In this document: piece after piece, positions 45,171-54,359 of the stretch | Layout of the letters: each line of letters begins with the position of its first letter | How positions within the stretch are numbered: position 1 is the first letter of the stretch | Source: Actinokineospora xionganensis | GTDB lineage: Bacteria > Actinomycetota > Actinomycetes > Mycobacteriales > Pseudonocardiaceae | DNA length: 64,000 bases | Direction of reading: 5' to 3' | Assembly (NCBI RefSeq): GCF_014323725.1 | Contig: NZ_JABVED010000012.1 | Coordinates: forward strand, 62,001-126,000 | Translations under genes and position numbers: made by a program | Notes under the pieces: model-generated | Told to the model about the DNA's origin: nothing | Database searches by the model: none | The model's input: the letters and a program-made list of their open reading frames with translations, nothing else

Positions 45171-46436
45171 ATGACATCGGCACTCGACGCCCAGCGTCCC
45201 ACCACCCTCGACCTCGGTTCCGCGCGCGCTCTGTCGTGTCGCGAGTGCGGCCACCAGATCCCGCTCGCCGCGGAATTCGCCTGTGCCGAGTGTTTCGGCC
45301 CGCTTGAGGTGTCCTACGAGTTCGGCAAGATCACTCGGGCGGACATCGAAGCGGGCCCCAAGTCCATCTGGCGCTACCGCGGACTGCTCCCCGTGCCCGC
45401 CGATGTCGACACCCACCCCAACACCGAGCCCGGCATGACCCGCCTGGTCAAGGCCGACCGCCTCGGCGCCGCGCTCGGCATCAAGAACCTCTGGGTCAAG
45501 GACGACACCGGCAACCCCACGCACTCCTTCAAGGACCGCGTGGTCGCCGTCGCCCTCGCCGCCGCCCGCCAGCTCGGCTTCTCCGTGCTCGCGTGCCCGT
45601 CGACCGGCAACCTGGCCAACGCCGTGGCCGCCGCCGCGGCCCGCGCGGGCTGGGACTCGGTCGTGCTGATCCCCTCCTCTCTCGAGCGCGCCAAGATCCT
45701 CACCACCGCCGTGTACGACGGCGCCCTGATCGCCGTCGACGGCAACTACGACGACGTCAACCGCCTGGCCACCGAACTGGCCGCCGAACACGAGGACTGG
45801 GCGTTCGTCAACGTCAACGTCCGCCCGTACTACGCCGAGGGTTCCAAGACCCTCGGCTACGAGGTCGCCGAGCAGCTCGGCTGGCGGCTCCCCGGGCAGG
45901 TCGTGATCCCGGTCGCCTCCGGCTCGCAGCTCACCAAGGTCGACAAGGCGTTCCGCGAGTTCGGCGAACTCGGCCTGGTCGAGGCCACCCCGTACCGCAT
46001 CTTCGGCGCCCAGGCCACCGGCTGCTCGCCGGTGTCGACGGCCTACAAGGCGGGAAGCGACGTGATCCGCCCGGTCAAGCCGGACACCATCGCCCGCTCC
46101 CTCGCCATCGGCGCCCCCGCCGACGGCCCCTACGTCCTCGACTCCGTCCGCCGCACGAACGGCGCCGTGGAGGACGTGACCGACGAAGAGGTCGTCGAGG
46201 GCATCCGCCTGCTGGCCCGCACCGAGGGCATCTTCGCCGAGACCGCGGGCGGCGTGACCGTCGCGACCGCCAAGAAGCTCGTCGAGAACGGCAAACTCGA
46301 CCCCGACGCGGAAACCGTCCTCCTCATCACCGGCGACGGCCTCAAGACCCTCGACGCCGTCGAGGACAAGATCGGCCCACTCGCCACAGTCCCACCCTCA
46401 GCCGCCGCCGTGCGCGAGGCCCTTTCCCGTAGGTGA
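45171..46436 (+). CDS. thrC: Threonine synthase
   Basis: PLP enzyme that turns O-phosphohomoserine into threonine. The 421-residue protein has an N-terminal zinc-ribbon-like segment (CRECGHQIPLAAEFACAEC), the PLP lysine in PTHSFKDRVV, and the cofactor-phosphate loop CPSTGNLANAVA. ATG 45171 is chosen because GAGGAG lies ten bases upstream; an ATG at 45153 falls inside the riboswitch P1. It is under a SAM riboswitch, which is unusual for a threonine gene. Confidence 0.93.
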   Translation: MTSALDAQRPTTLDLGSARALSCRECGHQIPLAAEFACAECFGPLEVSYEFGKITRADIEAGPKSIWRYRGLLPVPADVDTHPNTEPGMTRLVKADRLGAALGIKNLWVKDDTGNPTHSFKDRVVAVALAAARQLGFSVLACPSTGNLANAVAAAAARAGWDSVVLIPSSLERAKILTTAVYDGALIAVDGNYDDVNRLATELAAEHEDWAFVNVNVRPYYAEGSKTLGYEVAEQLGWRLPGQVVIPVASGSQLTKVDKAFREFGELGLVEATPYRIFGAQATGCSPVSTAYKAGSDVIRPVKPDTIARSLAIGAPADGPYVLDSVRRTNGAVEDVTDEEVVEGIRLLARTEGIFAETAGGVTVATAKKLVENGKLDPDAETVLLITGDGLKTLDAVEDKIGPLATVPPSAAAVREALSRR

Positions 46437-46445
46437 AGCTGAGCC

Positions 46446-46476
46446 CTGGGGATCGGCGGCACTCGTCGATCCCCAG
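46446..46476. terminator. Bidirectional hairpin terminator between thrC and comEC
   Basis: CTGGGGATCG (46446-46455) pairs perfectly with CGATCCCCAG (46467-46476), 11-nt loop, 10 bp after the thrC stop. The rest of the 207-bp convergent spacer to comEC has no recognised feature. Confidence 0.7.
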
Positions 46477-46643
46477 AGGCCGCGTGGGCGATTTCCTCAT
46501 CCCGAATCGCAAGGCACCCAAACAGGCACCCGCCACCAGATTCGGCCAACCACCCCAAACACGCGTCCGCCACCAGTGGGCGAACGAGCCACACCAGGCA
46601 CCGGAAGCCAGAGTCAGCGGCCCATGCGAAGCCCGTGAAGGCG

Positions 46644-49061
46644 TCAGCAAGCCGGCGGCCCACGGGCACCCCGCCGCCGAATTCCCGGCCCCGGCACAAC
46701 CGCACTGTCACCATCACTGTCAGTCCGTGCGACCACAGTCCCCAGGTCCCGCAACGCATCCATGGTCCGCGGGCTCGGGTGCCCGTACCGGTTGCGCACC
46801 CCGACACTCACCAACGCGACCCGAGCCCCCACCGCCGCCAGGAATTCCGGCGAAGTCGTGCGGGAACCATGATGCGGTACCTTCACCACGTCAGCCGCGA
46901 TGTCCACTTGGGACGAAATCAGGTCGACTTGGGCGGCCAGTTCAATATCGCCCGTCAGCAGGACTCGCCCGGCGGTCGTGGACGCGCGAAACACCAGTGA
47001 GCGGTTGTTGATGGCCGTACCGGTGGTCTCGTTGTCAGCTTTCCCGATTCTGTTGTGGGACAACACTTCGATCGTCAGCGAAGGCCAACTCAGGCGCTGA
47101 CCCCCGGCCAAGTCGACCAGCGGCACCCCCGCCCGTTCGGCTTCGCGGCGGACTTGTCGCCATGCCCAGTCCGGGGTTCGACCCGGTCCGACGGCAATGG
47201 CGCCGACCGATCTTCCCGAGAGAACGCCCGCCAGGCCGCCGACATGGTCGGCGTGGAGGTGACTCAGGATCACGAGCGGCACCCGAGTGACCCCGAGCCG
47301 GTCGAGGCAGTCGTCCACCGGGCCCGCCTCCGGACCGGTGTCGACCACGACCGCGCGGTCGGACTCCCCCACCGCCAGCGCGAGGGCGTCTCCCTGGCCC
47401 ACATCGCAGGCGACGGCCGCCCAGTCCGCAGGCGGCCAGGCGGGCACGAGGACGCGGACCGGGACCACCACGACCAGGACCCCCACTAGTGCCAGGGCCA
47501 GCACCGTCCGGCCGCGCCGGGAACGCCAGGCCACGGCGATCGCGATCACGACGACCACCAGCAGGGCGCCACCCCACCAGCCGGCAGGCCACGCCACCGC
47601 CGCGCCGGGGAAGTCCGCCGCGTGCCTGGCGACCGTGATCACCCAGTCCACTTCCGGGCCCGCCAGCCGGACACACCATTGCGCCGCCCACGGCCACACG
47701 GGCATCACCACCGCGGCCAGCACACCGAGCACCGTGGCGGGGGCGATCACCGGCGCGACCAGCAGGTTCGCCGCGACCGCGATCAGGCTGAGCTGACCGC
47801 TCATCCCCACCACCACCGGCGCCGTCACCACATGCGCGGCCGCGGGCACGGCAAGGGCTTCGGCCAGCCCGCGCGGGATCCGCCGCCGAGCCAGCGCGTC
47901 CGCCCAGCGTGGCGCCAGCAGCACCAAGGCGCCCGTGGCCAGCACCGACAGCACGAAGCCGAACGCCGTGGCCATGCCCGGGTCGACCGCGACCAGGACG
48001 ATCACGGCGGTCCCGAGCGCGGGCAGCGCCGACCGGTCCCGGCCCAGCGCGAGGGCCAGCAGGCCGACCGCGCCCATGACACCCGCGCGCAGGACGCTCG
48101 GTTCCGGTCCGGCCAGGACCACGAACCCGACCAGCCCGAGCAGCGCGCCTGCCGCCGACCCGTACGGGCCCGCCCGCACCGCCCGCAGGAGGAACAGAAT
48201 CGTCAGGCACACGATCGCCAGGTTCGCCCCGCTGACAGCGAGCAGGTGGGACAGCCCGGCCACCCGGAACTCGTCGACCACGGTCGGTGAGAGCCCGTCG
48301 GTGTCCCCGACGATGAGCGCGGGCAGCAAACCGGCGGCTTCCGCGTCGAGCACACCCGCGGCCTGCCGCAGCCCGGCCCGCAGCGAATCGGCGGTCTGCT
48401 GCCACCCGGGTGCGGCGCCCGCCGACGTCGGCGGACCACGCACCCGCAGGACCGCCACCGTCAGCTGACCGGACGCGGCGGGGGCGAGTGTTCCCCGGGC
48501 GGTGAGGGTCTGGCCCGGCAGCAGGTGTGACCACGGTTCGACCGGGGCCAGGAGCAGCACCTGCGCGTGACTGTCGATGCCCTCCACGGCGACGACCGTC
48601 GCGGGGATGACCACCGACCCGATTCCCGGCTGCATGCCGCCGAATCCCGCGGTCCGCACCGGCTTGGGGCGCTCCCGCACCTCGACCTGGAGCACGACGG
48701 CCTGACCCCGCGCGGCCAGTTCGCGCAAGGGATCCGTTGCGGCGTCGTGGATCTGTCCCGCGACCGGCCACAGGGCGAGCACCGCGCAGAACAACAATGG
48801 CCACGCCGCCAGGCGAACAGGCCACCCGTACGCCACCGACGCTCGCACCGGCGCCCCGCCATCGGGCGAGACCTGCGGCCTTGCTTTCGGGACCGCCCGA
48901 AGGACCACGATGGCCGCCAAGAGCATCACGCAGCCGACGACCACCGCGCAGACCCAGTGGACCAACAAGCCGAGCGCGGCACTCAGCCACAGTGCCAGCG
49001 CGGCGAGGATCAGCCTCCAGTCGTGTGTCGCGGGTGGACGGACGGGCGTCGGCGGCAGCAT
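46644..49061 (-). CDS. comEC: ComEC/Rec2-type DNA uptake channel with metallo-beta-lactamase domain
   Basis: An 805-residue membrane protein from ATG 49061. It has an N-terminal OB-like extracellular domain, the competence domain with many helices (HLLAVSGANLAIV marks its start), and a C-terminal metallo-beta-lactamase-like domain with SHLHADHVGG, LLTGDIE and KVPHHGSR. It carries DNA across the membrane; the nuclease-like domain may degrade the non-transported strand. comEA lies upstream. Natural transformation in this group is not established. Confidence 0.93.
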   Translation of the reverse strand: MLPPTPVRPPATHDWRLILAALALWLSAALGLLVHWVCAVVVGCVMLLAAIVVLRAVPKARPQVSPDGGAPVRASVAYGWPVRLAAWPLLFCAVLALWPVAGQIHDAATDPLRELAARGQAVVLQVEVRERPKPVRTAGFGGMQPGIGSVVIPATVVAVEGIDSHAQVLLLAPVEPWSHLLPGQTLTARGTLAPAASGQLTVAVLRVRGPPTSAGAAPGWQQTADSLRAGLRQAAGVLDAEAAGLLPALIVGDTDGLSPTVVDEFRVAGLSHLLAVSGANLAIVCLTILFLLRAVRAGPYGSAAGALLGLVGFVVLAGPEPSVLRAGVMGAVGLLALALGRDRSALPALGTAVIVLVAVDPGMATAFGFVLSVLATGALVLLAPRWADALARRRIPRGLAEALAVPAAAHVVTAPVVVGMSGQLSLIAVAANLLVAPVIAPATVLGVLAAVVMPVWPWAAQWCVRLAGPEVDWVITVARHAADFPGAAVAWPAGWWGGALLVVVVIAIAVAWRSRRGRTVLALALVGVLVVVVPVRVLVPAWPPADWAAVACDVGQGDALALAVGESDRAVVVDTGPEAGPVDDCLDRLGVTRVPLVILSHLHADHVGGLAGVLSGRSVGAIAVGPGRTPDWAWRQVRREAERAGVPLVDLAGGQRLSWPSLTIEVLSHNRIGKADNETTGTAINNRSLVFRASTTAGRVLLTGDIELAAQVDLISSQVDIAADVVKVPHHGSRTTSPEFLAAVGARVALVSVGVRNRYGHPSPRTMDALRDLGTVVARTDSDGDSAVVPGPGIRRRGARGPPAC

Positions 49062-49075
49062 CTGATCGCTTCCCG

Positions 49076-49951
49076 CTACCTGACGGTGACGAGTTCGCGG
49101 AGGGACTCGTATTTGGCCGGACCGATTCCTTCCACCTCCCGAAGCTGGTCGATCTTGGCGAACCGGCCGTGTTTCGCGCGCCACTCGACGATGCGCTGGG
49201 CGGTGACCGACCCGACGCCGGGCAGGGTGTCGAGTTGGATGGGTGAGGCCGTGTTCAGGTCGACCGGTCCAGGTTGGTTCTGCTGGGCCGCGGCGGCGGG
49301 CGGGATCGGGACTCCGACATGGATCTGTTCGCCGTCGACCAGCCGGCGGGCGAGATTGAGCGCGGTCACATCGGTGCCCGGCAGCGTGCCGCCGCTGGCC
49401 CGCAGGGCGTCGGCGACACGCGACCCCTCCGGCAGGTTCAACAGCCCGGGCGCGACGACTTTGCCGACGACGTCGACCACCACTCCCGGCTTGGCCGGAC
49501 TGCTCACGCGGTCGACGGCGGCGGCGACCGGAAGGTCCGGGGGCACCTCGGCCTTGGGGCTGCCCGAGAACGCGACGAACGCACTGATCACCCCGCCGAC
49601 GAGCACGGCGGCGATCATCATGGCGATCGGGACGCGCCGGGGTGGGCGTTCGCCGGGACTGAAGTCGCGGATGGCGGGCCTGCGCCACCAAGGGGATCCG
49701 GCCGCACTGGTCCAGTGGGTGATCAGGCGGCCGAGTCTGCCCGAGCGCCACCACGATGGGTCCGCGCGGCGATGCCGGGGAGTGGGGTTCTCGGCGGGTT
49801 CCGGTTCGTCGGAGACGACGCGGTAGTCGGCCGCGGCGGGCTCTGGGCCCGCGGGTGTGTCCCATGGCCGGTCCGCGGCCGCGGTGAGGCGGTGCAGGAC
49901 GTCGTCGATGTGGTCGGTGCGGGATGGCCGGGATTGCTTGGTGTCGAACAT
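49076..49951 (-). CDS. comEA: ComEA-like DNA-binding protein (SLBB + helix-hairpin-helix)
   Basis: A 291-residue protein from ATG 49951. A ~100-residue cytoplasmic polar N-terminus, a membrane helix (AMMIAAVLVGGVISAFVAF), an SLBB domain (VVVDVVGKVVAPGLLNLPEG) and a C-terminal helix-hairpin-helix pair (LDTLPGVGSVTAQRIVEW, VEGIGPAKYESL). It binds double-stranded DNA at the surface and hands it to ComEC. Confidence 0.93.
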   Translation of the reverse strand: MFDTKQSRPSRTDHIDDVLHRLTAAADRPWDTPAGPEPAAADYRVVSDEPEPAENPTPRHRRADPSWWRSGRLGRLITHWTSAAGSPWWRRPAIRDFSPGERPPRRVPIAMMIAAVLVGGVISAFVAFSGSPKAEVPPDLPVAAAVDRVSSPAKPGVVVDVVGKVVAPGLLNLPEGSRVADALRASGGTLPGTDVTALNLARRLVDGEQIHVGVPIPPAAAAQQNQPGPVDLNTASPIQLDTLPGVGSVTAQRIVEWRAKHGRFAKIDQLREVEGIGPAKYESLRELVTVR

Positions 49952-50083
49952 GGATTCGACGCTAGGGAGGCGGCCTCGGCTTCGGCAGCCCCCGCGGCTG
50001 AGCTGTGGGCACCGCACCGGAGGCTGTGGATGAACCGGTCGCCGCGGACCGAATCGTCGGGCTCGTGTGCGATGTTGGGTGGT

Positions 50084-50932
50084 TTACAGCCGACCGGGGC
50101 AGATCACGACACCGAGCACGCCGGGACCGGTGTGGGCGCCGATGACCGCGCCGAGTTCGGAGACCACGCACCCGGAGGACGAGCCGATTCGCTCGTCGAG
50201 GCGGGTGGCCAGTTCGGCGGCGCGGTCGGGTGTGGCGAGATGGTGGACGGCGAGCTGCACCGGCTGGTCCCCGGCGGCCTCGGCGGCGAGGTCGACAAGC
50301 CGGGCAAGGGCTCGGCTGGTCGTCCTGACCTTCTCCAGGGGGACGATCTGACCGTCGTGGACGTGCAGGATCGGCTTGACCGACAGCGCGGTCCCCAGCA
50401 GGGCCGCCGCGGCGCCGATCCGGCCGCCCCGGCGGAGGTAGTCGAGGGTCTCGACGAACATGAAGCTCTTCGTGTGCGCGGCGGCTTCGACGGCGGCGGC
50501 CTCGACCGCGGCTCCGTCCCCGCCTTCCGCGGCGACGGCGGCGGCGCGCAGGGCGGCGAAGCCCAGGCCCATCGCCGTGGTGCGGGAGTCGACGACGCGG
50601 ATGCGGTCCGGGGCGACCTCCTCGGCGGCGAGGCGCGCGGATTCCCACGTCCCGGAGAGTTCGCTGGACAAGTGGACCGACAGCACGCCGTCCGCCCCTT
50701 CGTCGAGCAGCCTGCGGTATTCGGCGGCGAACTCGGCTGGGCTCGGTCTGGAGGTAGTGACGACGCGGTGTTCCTTGAGCGCGGCGGCGAGTTCGGCGGG
50801 CCCGATGTCGATGCCGTCGCGGCCTTCGCTGTCGTCGATGTGGACGAACAACGGCACCACGTGGACCGCGTGCCGGTCCGCGAAACCCTCAGGCAGGTAG
50901 GCGGTCGAGTCGGTGACAACGGCGAACGGCAC
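50084..50932 (-). CDS. DegV family fatty-acid-binding protein
   Basis: A 282-residue protein with the DegV opening VVTDSTAYLPEG, HVVPLFVHIDDSEG, TSRPSPAEF, and SGTWESARLAA. It binds a fatty acid acyl chain between its two domains and in firmicutes presents it to a fatty acid kinase (FakB role). No kinase gene is adjacent. Rv2417c occupies the same place in M. tuberculosis. Confidence 0.93.
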   Translation of the reverse strand: MPFAVVTDSTAYLPEGFADRHAVHVVPLFVHIDDSEGRDGIDIGPAELAAALKEHRVVTTSRPSPAEFAAEYRRLLDEGADGVLSVHLSSELSGTWESARLAAEEVAPDRIRVVDSRTTAMGLGFAALRAAAVAAEGGDGAAVEAAAVEAAAHTKSFMFVETLDYLRRGGRIGAAAALLGTALSVKPILHVHDGQIVPLEKVRTTSRALARLVDLAAEAAGDQPVQLAVHHLATPDRAAELATRLDERIGSSSGCVVSELGAVIGAHTGPGVLGVVICPGRL

Positions 50933-51010
50933 GACACGGGAGCCTAATCGGACGGACCGCTCGAACCTACGACAACCGCTGCGCGGCGCTAGGCCGACTG
51001 GGCGAAAGGC

Positions 51011-51733
51011 TCAGTGCGAGTCCGGCTCGACCAGCGACGCGACGAGCGCACCCAGGGCCTTGCCCACGTCCGCGTGCCCGGACCAGCCCCAATGCATGCC
51101 GTCGGGGTTGCCGTGGCCGTCTAGCACGTGGGCGCCGACGAGCTCAGCGGAGTCCAGCACGCTCACCCCGGCATCCTCGGCCCACTGCCGCATCGCGCGA
51201 ACCGCGGCCTCGCGACCGGTATGGACGAAACCGTAGGACGGCGCGCGGTGAAAACCCGGGAGTAGCGCGATCACCGGGATGTCCGGCCGCAGGGCCCGGA
51301 TCGCCACGACGATCAGGTCGAGGTAGCGAACTGTCAGGGCGGGCGGAAGCGCTACCGGTCGTCCCCTGGTGAGCCGCGCGAGAATGGGCTGGGCGGCGCT
51401 GTACCCCTTGCGCACACCCCGGCGGAGACCGTCGGGGCGCAGGTAGCGGATCCCCTGACGCAAGTAGGTCGGCAGCGGCGAGGGCAGGGTGTCCATCCCG
51501 CCGACGGCGAGGACCAGTACGTCGGCCTTGGGCAGTTGCGCCCATACCCTCGGGTCGCCGGTAAGAGACCAGTAGGCGTCACGCGCGGTCCAGCCGAAGC
51601 CTGCGAAGAGTTCGGTGTGGCCACCCATGGCCGCGGCGGCCACATTGGGCCAGATGCGCGGGTCGTCGGCCGGATGGGGACCATCCGGGCCGTGGAAGCT
51701 CAGCGAGTCGCCGAACATCAGCACGGTGGGCAT
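51011..51733 (-). CDS. octT: SGNH hydrolase-fold octanoyltransferase (OctT type)
   Basis: A 240-residue protein with the GDSL nucleophile block MFGDSLSFHG, the second block GHTELFAGFGWT, and catalytic Asp/His in NPDGMHWGWSGHADVG. In mycobacteria OctT (Rv2418c) attaches octanoate to diglucosylglycerate in methylglucose lipopolysaccharide synthesis. The neighbouring gpgP and the gene order support this name. Confidence 0.8.
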   Translation of the reverse strand: MPTVLMFGDSLSFHGPDGPHPADDPRIWPNVAAAAMGGHTELFAGFGWTARDAYWSLTGDPRVWAQLPKADVLVLAVGGMDTLPSPLPTYLRQGIRYLRPDGLRRGVRKGYSAAQPILARLTRGRPVALPPALTVRYLDLIVVAIRALRPDIPVIALLPGFHRAPSYGFVHTGREAAVRAMRQWAEDAGVSVLDSAELVGAHVLDGHGNPDGMHWGWSGHADVGKALGALVASLVEPDSH

Positions 51734-51737
51734 GGCG

Positions 51738-52352
51738 CTATCCGGTGATGCCCGCGTTGTACGCGATCAGGCGCCAGGACAGGCCGCTGGTCTCGCGGCG
51801 CGCGAGGACGGTCCAGTGGCAGTTGCTGATGCCGCCGAGTTGAGACCAGTTGGCCACCGGGAGGTCGAGCAACCTGCCGGTCAGCGCCGTGATCAGGCCA
51901 CCGTGGGCGCACAGGACGGCCGTCTCCTCGGTGCCGGTGTCGAGTTCGGCGACGACCTCGGCCGCGCGGGCGGCCACCTCGACCCGGGTCTCACCACCGG
52001 GCGGGGTGACCGTCGCGTCGGTCTGCCAGCGCCCGCGCACGCCCGGCCAGCCGTCGTCGACCTCGACGCTGGTCTTGCCCTGCCAGAGGCCGAGGTTGGT
52101 CTCCCGGAGCCGCTTGTCGATCCGCAGCGGGATGCCCATGGCCTCGCTGAACACCGTGGCGGTGTCGGTGGCGCGACGCAGGTCGGAGGCAACGATGATG
52201 TCCGGGGAGAACCGGGCCAGCGCGGGCACCGCGAATCGGGCCTGGTTCCACCCGACCTCGGTCAGATATGAGTCGAGATGGCCTTGCATCCGGCCGGAGG
52301 CGTTGTAATCGGTCTCTCCGTGCCGCCAGAGCACGAGAGTCCGCAGACTCAC
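51738..52352 (-). CDS. gpgP: Glucosyl-3-phosphoglycerate phosphatase (histidine phosphatase family)
   Basis: A 204-residue phosphatase: the phosphohistidine motif LWRHGETDYNASG, GLWQGK, and the second His in LCAHGGLI. By position (Rv2419c) it dephosphorylates glucosyl-3-phosphoglycerate to glucosylglycerate, the precursor of methylglucose lipopolysaccharide. GTG 52352 overlaps the rsfS stop by 4 bp. A general phosphoglycerate-mutase-like phosphatase is the alternative. Confidence 0.85.
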   Translation of the reverse strand: MSLRTLVLWRHGETDYNASGRMQGHLDSYLTEVGWNQARFAVPALARFSPDIIVASDLRRATDTATVFSEAMGIPLRIDKRLRETNLGLWQGKTSVEVDDGWPGVRGRWQTDATVTPPGGETRVEVAARAAEVVAELDTGTEETAVLCAHGGLITALTGRLLDLPVANWSQLGGISNCHWTVLARRETSGLSWRLIAYNAGITG

Positions 52353-52735
52353 GTGTCCCCGTCCTCGTCGGCGGGTGGGGCCGCGTCGAATTCGATCCGC
52401 GGGCAGTCTTTCCACAGCCCCTCGAGACCGTAGAAGACCCGCTCCTCGGTGTGCTGGACGTGCACGACGACGTCGACGAAGTCGAGCAGCACCCAGCGGC
52501 CCTCGCGGGCGCCCTCGCGGCGGACGGGCTTGGTGCCCGCCTCGCGCATCTTCTCCTCGATGTTCTCGACGATCGCGCCGACCTGGCGTTCGTTCGCCGC
52601 GGAGGCGATCACGAAGCAGTCGGTGATGACGAGCTGGTCGGACACGTCCAGCACGATCACGTCGCTGGCCTTCTTGTCCGCGGCCGCGGTGGCCGCGACC
52701 AGTGCCAACTCGCGTGCGGCGTGCGTGGCTGTCAC
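52349..52735 (-). CDS. rsfS: Ribosomal silencing factor RsfS
   Basis: Binds L14 and blocks subunit joining during starvation. The 128-residue protein has DVSDQLVITDCFVIAS, EGAREGRWVLLDFVDVVVHV and the ending EERVFYGLEGLWKDC, all typical. It lies between nadD and gpgP, the conserved order. Confidence 0.96.
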   Translation of the reverse strand: MTATHAARELALVAATAAADKKASDVIVLDVSDQLVITDCFVIASAANERQVGAIVENIEEKMREAGTKPVRREGAREGRWVLLDFVDVVVHVQHTEERVFYGLEGLWKDCPRIEFDAAPPADEDGDT

Positions 52736-52791
52736 GTTTCTCCCTCAAGTGATAACGGGTACTACAACCCGTCGAGGGTACCTGGAGCCGC

Positions 52792-53382
52792 TCAGGCCCC
52801 CGCGACGTAGAGGTGGCGTTTCGAGATGTACTGCACTACCCCGTCGGGCACGAGGTACCAGACCGGCTCGCCGTCGGCCACACGCGTGCGGCAGTCGGTC
52901 GACGAGATCGCCATGGCCGGGACTTCGATGAGGCTGACCGAGCCGGACGGCAGGTGGGTGTCCTCAAGGTGGTAGCCGGGTCGCGTGACCCCCACGAAGT
53001 GCGCGAGCCGGAACAGCTCGTCCGCGTCACGCCACGACAGGATCTGCTGCATGGCGTCGGCGCCGGTGATGAAGAACAGCTCGTCGTCGGGGTATTTCGC
53101 GCGCAGGTCGCGCAGGGTGTCGACGGTGTAGGTCACGCCCGCGCGGTCTATGTCCACGCGGCTGACCGAGAACCGGGGATTGGACGCGGTGGCGACGACC
53201 GTCATCAGATAGCGGTCTTCGGCGGCGCTGACCTCGCGGTCGCTCTTCTGCCACGGGTGGCCGGTCGGCACGAAAATCACTTCGTCCAGGTCGAACCGGG
53301 ACTGGACTTCGCTGGCCGCGACCAAGTGGCCGTGGTGGATGGGATCGAACGTCCCGCCCATGATCCCGATTCGCCGCGACAT
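52792..53382 (-). CDS. nadD: Nicotinate-nucleotide adenylyltransferase
   Basis: A 196-residue enzyme of NAD synthesis. [18 protein letters not shown] holds the nucleotide-binding HxGH motif; [16 protein letters not shown] and SSTDCRTRV are further signatures. It is the first gene of nadD-rsfS-gpgP-octT. The region upstream carries a long hairpin. Confidence 0.96.
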   Translation of the reverse strand: MSRRIGIMGGTFDPIHHGHLVAASEVQSRFDLDEVIFVPTGHPWQKSDREVSAAEDRYLMTVVATASNPRFSVSRVDIDRAGVTYTVDTLRDLRAKYPDDELFFITGADAMQQILSWRDADELFRLAHFVGVTRPGYHLEDTHLPSGSVSLIEVPAMAISSTDCRTRVADGEPVWYLVPDGVVQYISKRHLYVAGA

Positions 53383-53429
53383 AGCTGATCAGCGTACGGA
53401 CAGGTATCGGGAAAGTCCTGAGATGTGTG

Positions 53430-53467
53430 GGCGGCGTCTCGCGAGGGGGGGGTCGTGAGACGCCGCC
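53430..53467. other. Long GC hairpin with an eight-G loop upstream of nadD
   Basis: GGCGGCGTCTC (53430-53440) pairs with GAGACGCCGCC (53457-53467). Inner bases GCGA/TCGT extend the stem to about 15 bp and leave a loop of eight consecutive Gs (53445-53452). It lies between two divergent genes, 48 bp from the nadD start. No transcription unit ends here, so it is unlikely to be a normal terminator. Confidence 0.65.
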
Positions 53468-53632
53468 GCACAACTGTGGGGACCGGCGGGGCTGGGGGTC
53501 TCCCACCGACGCGGCCCGCTCCCCTGCGGCGGCCGCGCACTGGTGAAACGCGCACCGGGCCGAGCCATGACGCGGTTTAGATGACCTTTCCGGTATGACC
53601 GCCGACACGGCCGGGCAGGCAGACTCAGGGCC

Positions 53633-54316
53633 ATGGCTTGGGCTCCGATTCACGATTTCCCGTACACCCCCGTCCCCTACCGGCCGGAGCGGACCAGTGC
53701 CGATGAAGCGCTGCGCACGGCCGCGTCCATGCGCGAGAAGATGCAGACGCGGCGGACTGTGCGGGCGTTCTCCTCCGACCCCGTCCCGGAGCAGGTGATC
53801 ATCGACGCGATCGCGGTCGCCGCGACCGCGCCGTCGGGCGCCCACCAGCAGCCGTGGACGTTCGTCGTGGTCACCGACCCTGAGGTCCGCGCGCGGATCC
53901 GCGAGGCGGCCGAGGAGGAGGAACGGATCTCGTATGACGGCAGGCTCGGCGACGAGTGGCTCTCGGCCCTGCGTCCGCTGGGCACCGACGAGCACAAGCC
54001 GCACCTGACCGACGCGCCCTACCTGATCGTGGTGTTCGAGCAGCGGTACTACCTCGACGGCGACAAGCAGCACAAGCACTACTACGTCGACGAGTCGGTG
54101 GGCATCGCCGTGGGCATGCTGCTGACGGCCCTGCACCTGTCCGGCCTCGCGGCGCTGACACACACACCGAGCCCGATGAAGTTCCTCTCCGAGGTGTTGA
54201 ACAGGCCGCGCAACGAGAAGGCGTTCGCGGTGATCCCGGTCGGCTACCCGGCCGCGGACGCGGTCGTCCCCGACCTGGTGCGCAAGGACCTCGACCAGGT
54301 GATGGTCCGCGTCTGA
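53633..54316 (+). CDS. Nitroreductase family protein (iodotyrosine deiodinase-like)
   Basis: A 227-residue FMN enzyme. FMN-binding segments are QTRRTVRAFSSDPVP, APSGAHQQPWTFVV and the C-terminal AVIPVGYPAADAVVP; the central HKHYYVDESVGIAVGMLLTALH matches the IYD branch of the family. Substrate unknown. It is followed by a palindrome and then the P450-like gene. Confidence 0.92.
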   Translation: MAWAPIHDFPYTPVPYRPERTSADEALRTAASMREKMQTRRTVRAFSSDPVPEQVIIDAIAVAATAPSGAHQQPWTFVVVTDPEVRARIREAAEEEERISYDGRLGDEWLSALRPLGTDEHKPHLTDAPYLIVVFEQRYYLDGDKQHKHYYVDESVGIAVGMLLTALHLSGLAALTHTPSPMKFLSEVLNRPRNEKAFAVIPVGYPAADAVVPDLVRKDLDQVMVRV

Positions 54317-54318
54317 CT

Positions 54319-54336
54319 GTTCGGCGTGCGCCGAAC
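54319..54336. promoter_or_regulatory. Perfect palindrome ahead of the P450-like gene
   Basis: GTTCGGCG-TG-CGCCGAAC is a perfect 8-2-8 inverted repeat, 3 bp after the nitroreductase stop and 24 bp upstream of the P450-like start. The 2-base spacer cannot form a loop easily in RNA, so an operator is more likely than a terminator. Confidence 0.5.
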
Positions 54337-54359
54337 GGATGTCGCCCTAGCGTGGCGGC

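Noticed and set aside
43935-45791. Long open frame that would extend holA to position 45791
   Set aside because: It runs antisense through the SAM riboswitch and thrC; the homologous part begins at GTG 44912.
46437-46643. Open frames in the thrC-comEC spacer
   Set aside because: No start with spacing or family similarity; the spacer shows only a terminator hairpin.
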